From Methanosarcinales archaeon (GTDB lineage: Archaea; Halobacteriota; Methanosarcinia; Methanosarcinales; Methanogasteraceae), in the NCBI GenBank assembly GCA_003661105.1, contig QMVM01000110.1, forward strand, positions 1-6,576: a DNA stretch of 6,576 nt, read 5' to 3'. Position numbers and translations under genes: made by a program. Below are positions 1 to 4,606 of the stretch, in pieces. How positions within the stretch are numbered: the first letter of the stretch is position 1; each line of letters opens with the position of its first letter. Under the pieces are notes generated by a model. The model saw nothing but the letters and a program-made list of their open reading frames with translations. It did not search any database and was not told the origin of the DNA.

Positions 1-546
1 CAGGCCAAGGCCTTTGATGACCGCGCAGGACTTTTTGTGATGCTTGAGGCCTTAAAGCTGATTCCTGAGCCGGGATGCGATCTGTATGTTGTGGCCTCTG
101 CCCAGGAAGAAGTCGGTCTCAAGGGTGCAGGCCCTGTTGCAAGACGGATAAATCCTGATCTGGTGCTGGCGCTCGAAGGTACTATGGCCAATGACCTGCC
201 GGGAGTGCCGTCCCATCGCATATTTGCCAGGCTTGGGGAAGGTCCTGAGATCAGATTATGTGATGGAAGATTCCTGGCGGATAGGGCCTGGAGCAATTTC
301 CTGGTCCATCTGGCCGGAGAGGCAGGAATTCCATATCAAGTAGTGGTAAAAAAGGTTGGGGGTACCAATGCCGCGGCGTTGCAGGTGGAAGGTACCGGAG
401 CCAGGGCTGCCGCACTGTCCGTTCCTGTAAGGTATATTCACGCCCCTGTCAGTTTGTTAAACAAGTCAGACCTTGAGGCTGCTATTGCTTTAGTGGCAAG
501 AGTGCTTAGGGAAGTAAGACAGTTTGAGCCGAATTCATTTTTATAA
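1..546 (+). CDS. M42-family metallo-aminopeptidase (glutamyl aminopeptidase / TET-like), C-terminal part, 5' truncated by window edge
   Basis: The frame is open from base 1 to a TAA at 544-546, giving 181 residues. Full M42 enzymes are about 340-360 residues, so roughly the N-terminal half is outside the window. They are cytosolic, dinuclear-metal (Zn/Co) aminopeptidases, often dodecameric, that trim peptides from the N-terminus. Visible hallmarks, numbered within this fragment: AFDDRAG with the bridging metal-ligand Asp at residue 6; ASAQEEVGLKGA with the general-base Glu36 and metal-ligand Glu37; LALEGT with the probable metal-ligand Glu59, followed by the typical DLPGVP; GGTN at 120-123; and VRYIHAP with the last metal-ligand His147. 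All ligands expected in this half are present, so the visible part looks intact. The missing part should carry the first His-x-Asp metal ligands and part of the dimerisation domain. GC content is visibly higher than in the genes downstream (34 of 60 in bases 61-120 by hand count), as expected of core genome. No link to the defence genes is implied. Substrate preference cannot be told from this half. Confidence 0.93.
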   Translation, partial: QAKAFDDRAGLFVMLEALKLIPEPGCDLYVVASAQEEVGLKGAGPVARRINPDLVLALEGTMANDLPGVPSHRIFARLGEGPEIRLCDGRFLADRAWSNFLVHLAGEAGIPYQVVVKKVGGTNAAALQVEGTGARAAALSVPVRYIHAPVSLLNKSDLEAAIALVARVLREVRQFEPNSFL

Positions 547-577
547 GCTTCTCTTAACTCTTGCGGAGGAACGAGCG

Positions 578-646
578 GTGCTTTTTGCTGTCCGAGTGAA
601 TGCGATTGTGTATGCCTGGCATGGGCGTGAACTTATCTTTTTGTAG
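578..646 (+). CDS. Short 22-residue ORF with a good ribosome binding site; possible leftover start of a lost gene
   Basis: A GTG at 578-580 is preceded by GGAGGA (565-570) with a 7-base spacer, a better initiation context than chance usually gives. It encodes a 22-residue peptide beginning MLFAVRVNAI and ending at TAG 644-646. It starts 31 bases after the peptidase stop, where the next gene of the same operon would be expected. I do not recognise the peptide. It is mildly hydrophobic (LIFL at the end) but too short for a confident membrane segment. The likeliest reading is the N-terminal remnant of a former downstream gene, disrupted when the defence island inserted or by later decay. A small functional peptide or a chance ORF are also possible. 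Confidence 0.22.
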   Translation: MLFAVRVNAIVYAWHGRELIFL

Positions 647-852
647 CACAATTGTTATTTCTCAGAGTAATAAGGCATATGGAACAGAACCAACAAAGCA
701 TTGAAAGTCTTAAAGCGACCCTGGCTTTGCCTTGAGATCAGAACTTCAGATGACGATTGCTGTTTTGAGTGTAATTAAAAAACTAAACATCTTCGGCAAA
801 ATTGTATTCAAAGTGACGGTATAGCGGTCAAAGATGTCCATAATCTGGCACC

Positions 853-858
853 GGAGGT
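853..858 (+). promoter_or_regulatory. Shine-Dalgarno sequence (GGAGGT) fixing the start of the DUF499 ATPase gene
   Basis: GGAGGT is near the consensus anti-16S match and sits 5 bases before the ATG at 864. An in-frame TAA at 858-860 lies only one codon upstream of that ATG, so the gene cannot begin further upstream. The conserved-looking N-terminus directly after the ATG argues against a later start. Confidence 0.85.
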
Positions 859-863
859 AAGCG

Positions 864-3800
864 ATGTTTTTAAAGGAAGCATGCAAACCGAGAAAAAGCG
901 TTTTCAATAAGGAAAGACGTGATGTGGTTTTGGATCTATCGAATTTGCTGGAGAGCAAGATAGACCCGGAGAGATTTTTTGAAGAGAATTTTGTTACCTC
1001 CGGAATGAAGACCCTTCTTGAGAAAACCTTCAATCGTCTTGAGGGTGTCAGTGATCAGGCAAGCACCTTTCTGCTCACCCAGGTAATGGGAGGTGGAAAG
1101 ACACATGTTATGATCGCCCTTGGATTGCTGGCCAAGAACCCCTCATTACGGCCCAGAATCCTTGGCGATAATGGCCCTGGTTCCAGATTAGGACCCATAA
1201 GGGTTGTGGGATTTACCGGGCGACAGTCTGATGCGCCGTTGGGCATATGGGGTGAAATCGCTGACCAACTCGGGGAAAAAGAGTTTTTCAAAGATTATTA
1301 CTCTCCCTTGCAAGCCCCTGGGGAAACCGCATGGATAAACCTTTTAAAAGGTGAACCCACCATTATTCTCCTGGATGAACTGCCGCCTTATATGGATTAC
1401 GTCAAGTCAAAGGAGATAGGCAACAGTGATCTTTCCGTTGTCACCACCACGGCATTATCCAATCTCCTTGTGGCCGTCAACAAAGCGGAGCTAACTAATG
1501 TTTGTGTTGTTATTTCTGACCTGACGGCTTCCTACGAAGGTGGTACAGAACAAATCAATAAGGCGCTTAATAACCTCCAGGGGGAAACCAATCGTTCGGC
1601 TTTGCGGATAGAGCCGGTAAATCCCCTTGGGGATGAGCTTTATCACATTTTACGGACAAGGCTTTTTGAAGTCCTGCCTGACAAGAAAATAATTAAGAGT
1701 ATTGCCAATGAGTATGCCAAGGCCGTCCGGGATGCCAAGGAAATGGATGTTATCAGTGCCTCTCCCGATTCCTACGCCGCCCAGATCATAGAGTCCTACC
1801 CTTTTCATTTTTCCCTTAGAGATCTCTACGGCAGGTTTAAGGAAAATCCAGGTTTTCAGCAAACCAGGGGATTGATCCGTATGATGCGGATCATTGTATC
1901 GAGGATGTATGATGCAGGCCGCGCCTCGGAGGTCAAGCTGATCCATCCCTACGATATTGACCTTAACAATGATGAGGTGTTGTCTGAAATAAAAGGAATC
2001 AATCCTACCCTAAGCGAAGCCATTACCCATGATATAGCCAAAGATGGTCATTCAGTTGCCGAAGAACTGGATGTAAAATTAGGTTCAGGTTCAGATGCAC
2101 AGGATGTATCAAAACTTATTCTTATCGCCTCTCTTGCCAACATCCCGGGGGCGACCCACGGTCCACGTGAAAGCGACATCATGGGATATCTTTGCATGCT
2201 GGGGCGCGATATCTCCAAGGTAAAAAAAGATATCGTCGATTATCTCCCTACTCAGGCCTGGTATATACATATCAGCCAGGATGGTCGCCTCTTCTACAAG
2301 AATACTCAAAATCTGGCTGCCAAGCTCCATTCCCTTGCGGATTCCTACAATCGACAGTCTTGCATTAAGGAATTGCGGACATACCTTGCTTCTCTTTTCA
2401 ATCCAAGTTTGAAAGACTGTTATCAGAAATTTGAAATCCTCCCGGGCCTGGACGAGGTAGATGTGGAGGCAGAAAAAGTCACTCTGATCATTACCGAACC
2501 CACATCAATGCCGTCCAGTAAATCAAGACTCGCCCCGGAATGGGACAAGTTTGCCAATGATATTGAATACAAGAACAGGGTTGTCTTCCTCACCGGCAGT
2601 CATGACACTCTCACCCGGGTTGTTGAGCAGGCAGCCCAATATCGGGCAATTCAATCCATCCTTACGGATTTCGATGCCGAAAGGCTCCCTGATAACGATC
2701 CCCAGCGGCAACGCGCCTTTGTCAGTCAGGACAAAATAATTCTCAGTTTGAGAAGCTCCATTCAGGAGACGTTTACTACCCTTTCTTATCCCTCAAAAGA
2801 CGGGTTCCGGTCCACGGACTGCCGCATTCAGTTTCAAGACAACCAATTCGATGGGGAGACCCTCATCCGGGATACCTTGGAAAAGCTACAAAAATTCACG
2901 AACGATATTTCAAGCGATACCTTCCGGAAGAAGTGTGAAGCACGGTTATTTGGGGGCCAGTCGACCGCTCCATGGTCGGAAATTAAAAGACGTGCCGCAA
3001 CCCTTACTACCTGGCAATTCCATCGCCCGGATGCCTTAACCAATTTGAGAAATACTGCCATCAGCCAAGATATCTGGCGGGATGAGGGCGGCTATATCAA
3101 TAAAGGCCCATTTCCACCTCCTAAAACCGAAGTGAAAATCCAGCGAATCAGCCGCAACGACGACAACGGGGAGGCGACGCTGAAAATAACCCCTGTCCAC
3201 GGTGATACGGTTTACTATGAGATCGGCGACACAGACCCGACCAAATCTTCGATGCGGGTGGAGGCATTTAACGGGTTCAAGACCAGGGAGTTGAAGCTAA
3301 AATTTATCTGTGTGGACTCAAAGGGAAAACATGAACAGGGAAAAGCAGAGACCTGGCAAAACACCATAAATTTGAAATATGGGGTCTACCAGCAGGGTGA
3401 CGACTGGATGGTTGAACTAAAGAACTATCCCATAGGTGATATTCGTTATACGACCAACGGTTCAGACCCTAAATCTCTTGGGGCAACCTATGACGCCCCT
3501 TTTCCTGTTCCAAAGGATTGCCAGCTTGTTTTGGCAGTAGCCGACAGGGGTGGGGTTGTCTCTCCCCAGGAAAAGATTGAGATCGAACAATACAAGACAA
3601 AGACCGTCAAGCTTGACCCTGGCAAACCTGCAAAGTGGAAAAGGCGGCATTATAATCTTACTACCCGTACTGCCTTTGAGTTCATGGAACGTCTGAAAAA
3701 ATTTAGCGGCATTGCGTATGGCGTAATCATTGATGTCCGGGCAAATGATAAAAAACAGGATATCAGCTATAGCGCGGCTCCTAATTTTTCTCTTGATGGT

Positions 3801-3959
3801 GAGTATTTTGAAAGACTCGTTAAACAGCTTCAAGGTGTGATGTCTGGGAGCCAAATATTTTTAAGCATAGAAAGAATCGAGTTTGAAAGGGGCCAGTTCC
3901 TCCTTGATTGGATTGCGGATGCCAAGACAAAGCTACAGCCTGGTGAGGCGATTCAGTGA
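864..3959 (+). CDS. DUF499-family (COG1483-type) P-loop ATPase of a methyltransferase-linked defence system
   Basis: This 1031-residue cytoplasmic protein is probably the NTP-driven motor or switch of the system; its activity is inferred from motifs, not known. The N-terminus (LKEACKPRKSVF, then ERFFEENF at 37-44) matches DUF499 proteins as I remember them. Walker A is QVMGGGKTH at residues 73-81 with Lys79/Thr80. Walker B is IILLDELP at 167-174 with Asp171/Glu172. A sensor-like strand, CVVISD, lies at 214-219. QTRGLIRMMR at 333-342 is a conserved Arg-containing helix of the family that may supply a trans-acting arginine (inference). Residues ~380-740 are mostly helical-looking and have no motif I can name. 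Residues ~768-905 look like two beta-sandwich repeats of the chitobiase C-terminal (CHB_HEX_C) type, the second with RYTTNGSDP at 861-869. The C-terminal ~120 residues are a small alpha/beta region. There are no signal peptide, membrane segments or nuclease motifs. It is the first gene of the operon, and the next gene overlaps its stop by 4 bases. Length and motifs appear complete. Confidence 0.9.
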   Translation: MFLKEACKPRKSVFNKERRDVVLDLSNLLESKIDPERFFEENFVTSGMKTLLEKTFNRLEGVSDQASTFLLTQVMGGGKTHVMIALGLLAKNPSLRPRILGDNGPGSRLGPIRVVGFTGRQSDAPLGIWGEIADQLGEKEFFKDYYSPLQAPGETAWINLLKGEPTIILLDELPPYMDYVKSKEIGNSDLSVVTTTALSNLLVAVNKAELTNVCVVISDLTASYEGGTEQINKALNNLQGETNRSALRIEPVNPLGDELYHILRTRLFEVLPDKKIIKSIANEYAKAVRDAKEMDVISASPDSYAAQIIESYPFHFSLRDLYGRFKENPGFQQTRGLIRMMRIIVSRMYDAGRASEVKLIHPYDIDLNNDEVLSEIKGINPTLSEAITHDIAKDGHSVAEELDVKLGSGSDAQDVSKLILIASLANIPGATHGPRESDIMGYLCMLGRDISKVKKDIVDYLPTQAWYIHISQDGRLFYKNTQNLAAKLHSLADSYNRQSCIKELRTYLASLFNPSLKDCYQKFEILPGLDEVDVEAEKVTLIITEPTSMPSSKSRLAPEWDKFANDIEYKNRVVFLTGSHDTLTRVVEQAAQYRAIQSILTDFDAERLPDNDPQRQRAFVSQDKIILSLRSSIQETFTTLSYPSKDGFRSTDCRIQFQDNQFDGETLIRDTLEKLQKFTNDISSDTFRKKCEARLFGGQSTAPWSEIKRRAATLTTWQFHRPDALTNLRNTAISQDIWRDEGGYINKGPFPPPKTEVKIQRISRNDDNGEATLKITPVHGDTVYYEIGDTDPTKSSMRVEAFNGFKTRELKLKFICVDSKGKHEQGKAETWQNTINLKYGVYQQGDDWMVELKNYPIGDIRYTTNGSDPKSLGATYDAPFPVPKDCQLVLAVADRGGVVSPQEKIEIEQYKTKTVKLDPGKPAKWKRRHYNLTTRTAFEFMERLKKFSGIAYGVIIDVRANDKKQDISYSAAPNFSLDGEYFERLVKQLQGVMSGSQIFLSIERIEFERGQFLLDWIADAKTKLQPGEAIQ
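3942..3959 (+). promoter_or_regulatory. Translational coupling site: GTGA stop/start overlap with its own Shine-Dalgarno
   Basis: The TGA that ends the ATPase gene (3957-3959) overlaps the GTG that starts the DUF3780 gene (3956-3958) as GTGA. GGTGAGG at 3942-3948 sits 7 bases before the GTG and inside the ATPase coding sequence. This arrangement implies re-initiation by ribosomes finishing the ATPase and coupled production of the two proteins. Confidence 0.75.
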
Positions 3960-4606
3960 GCCATAAGGTTAAAAAAGACACCAAACAGAAAAAAGTCCTT
4001 GGCTTCGGGTTTATCCCGGAACTGAGCGAACACTGCTTTCTGGTGACCGTCCCGACTTCCAGAGCCAAAGGGGCCGATGTGCTGATTTCAGAGCATTTTG
4101 AGTGGCGGGAGTCTGGAAAAGACAAACAGATTGACGTCTCGTTAAATGATGAAAACGCCCAGGTAAAGGTTGTTTTACGCCGATACATATGGGATGAAAT
4201 CGCCGAGGAAACAAAAGCGGAATTCAATAGACGATTGAGGTCCCTGGGGGTCAAAACCGGTAAATGGTTAAAGGCTGGGCAGGTTCCTGTTGAACGTTCA
4301 TTGGGGAAAGAGCTGGTGTTGTTGGCGTGGGCCATTGAAGATTGCGATCCTGTATTGATCAGCACGGCAGTCAGAAATTGGTTGGGGTTAGTTCCTGAAG
4401 AACGTTGGTGGCTTTATACTATGACCAATGCCTCAACTGGGCATGCTGTCAATGGACGGGGGAAAGGATGGCGAAAGGCCGTACGGTTTGCATTGACTGA
4501 AAACCCCATATCAGATACTGCATTAAAAAAACGAAGAAGCGAATTTAATCTATCGTTTTTAGGGAAAAATGGATCGTATTCCCTGTTTGATCTTGTGGGA
4601 GAATAG
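3956..4606 (+). CDS. DUF3780-family protein, accessory component of the ATPase/methyltransferase defence operon
   Basis: This 216-residue protein of unknown biochemical role resembles the DUF3780 family as I recall it. Recognisable blocks are LGFGFIPELSEHCFLVTVP (15-33), the WDEIAEETKAEFNRRL helix (79-94), GKELVLLAWAIED (117-129), NWLGLVPEERWWLYTMT (141-157), and GHAVNGRGKGWRKAVRFA (162-179) followed by LTENP. The last block is rich in Gly, Arg and Lys and could contact nucleic acid, but that is inference. There are no catalytic triad, zinc-binding cysteine clusters, signal peptide or membrane segments. The lysine-rich first 13 residues look like a flexible tail. The GTG start is chosen because of the GTGA overlap, a good ribosome binding site and the position of the conserved GFGF block. 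No upstream in-frame alternative is needed. The gene lies between a DUF499 ATPase and a DUF1156 methyltransferase, the neighbours I associate with this family, which suggests a bridging or regulatory subunit. The C-terminus (FDLVGE) appears complete. Confidence 0.88.
   Translation: MSHKVKKDTKQKKVLGFGFIPELSEHCFLVTVPTSRAKGADVLISEHFEWRESGKDKQIDVSLNDENAQVKVVLRRYIWDEIAEETKAEFNRRLRSLGVKTGKWLKAGQVPVERSLGKELVLLAWAIEDCDPVLISTAVRNWLGLVPEERWWLYTMTNASTGHAVNGRGKGWRKAVRFALTENPISDTALKKRRSEFNLSFLGKNGSYSLFDLVGE

Larger units (their letters stand above)
547..863. other. Intergenic gap between the peptidase gene and the defence operon; probable island junction
   Basis: This 317-base stretch has no long ORF with recognisable protein similarity on either strand. 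An antisense ORF at 746-1033 mostly runs through the start of the ATPase gene and resembles nothing I know. The gap contains a 22-codon ORF with a good ribosome binding site (578-646), a weaker 18-codon ORF (679-735), an A/T-rich patch around 765-810 and the ribosome binding site of the ATPase gene. The operon promoter must lie here or upstream. TTGAGT at 765-770 is a possible -35 element, but the sequence at the right distance (CATCTT, 788-793) is a poor -10, so I do not annotate a promoter. I see no stem followed by a T-run that would make a convincing terminator for the peptidase gene, and no tRNA, integrase or direct repeat that would mark an attachment site. Confidence 0.6.

Noticed and set aside
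612..622. The short palindrome ATGCCTGGCAT in the intergenic gap, considered as a terminator or operator.
   Set aside because: It has only five paired bases with a one-base centre and no following T-run, and it is not repeated elsewhere in the gap.
712..728. A possible hairpin AAAGC...GCTTT upstream of the ATPase gene.
   Set aside because: The five-pair A/T-leaning stem is not followed by a T-run, so it is too weak to call a terminator.
679..735. An 18-codon ORF beginning MEQNQQSIES in the intergenic gap.
   Set aside because: It has only a weak TAAGG three bases from the ATG, is very short and matches nothing I recognise. A chance ORF is the simplest reading.
765..793. A possible promoter with TTGAGT as -35 and CATCTT as -10.
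   Set aside because: The -10 matches consensus at only three of six positions. No better pair was found in the gap, so no promoter is annotated.
1873..1893. A perfect 7-base inverted repeat (TGATCCG / CGGATCA) with a 7-base loop.
   Set aside because: It lies within codons for the conserved LIRMMRI segment of the ATPase, has no T-run after it, and is explained by coding constraint plus chance.
3462..3854. A 130-residue antisense ORF inside the ATPase gene.
   Set aside because: It is entirely opposite the recognisable C-terminal domains of the DUF499 protein and resembles nothing known.
3820..4365. A 181-residue antisense ORF across the ATPase/DUF3780 junction.
   Set aside because: It lies opposite well-supported coding sequence, is compositionally unlike a folded protein (Ser/Thr/Pro rich) and shows no known motif. 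It is a shadow ORF.
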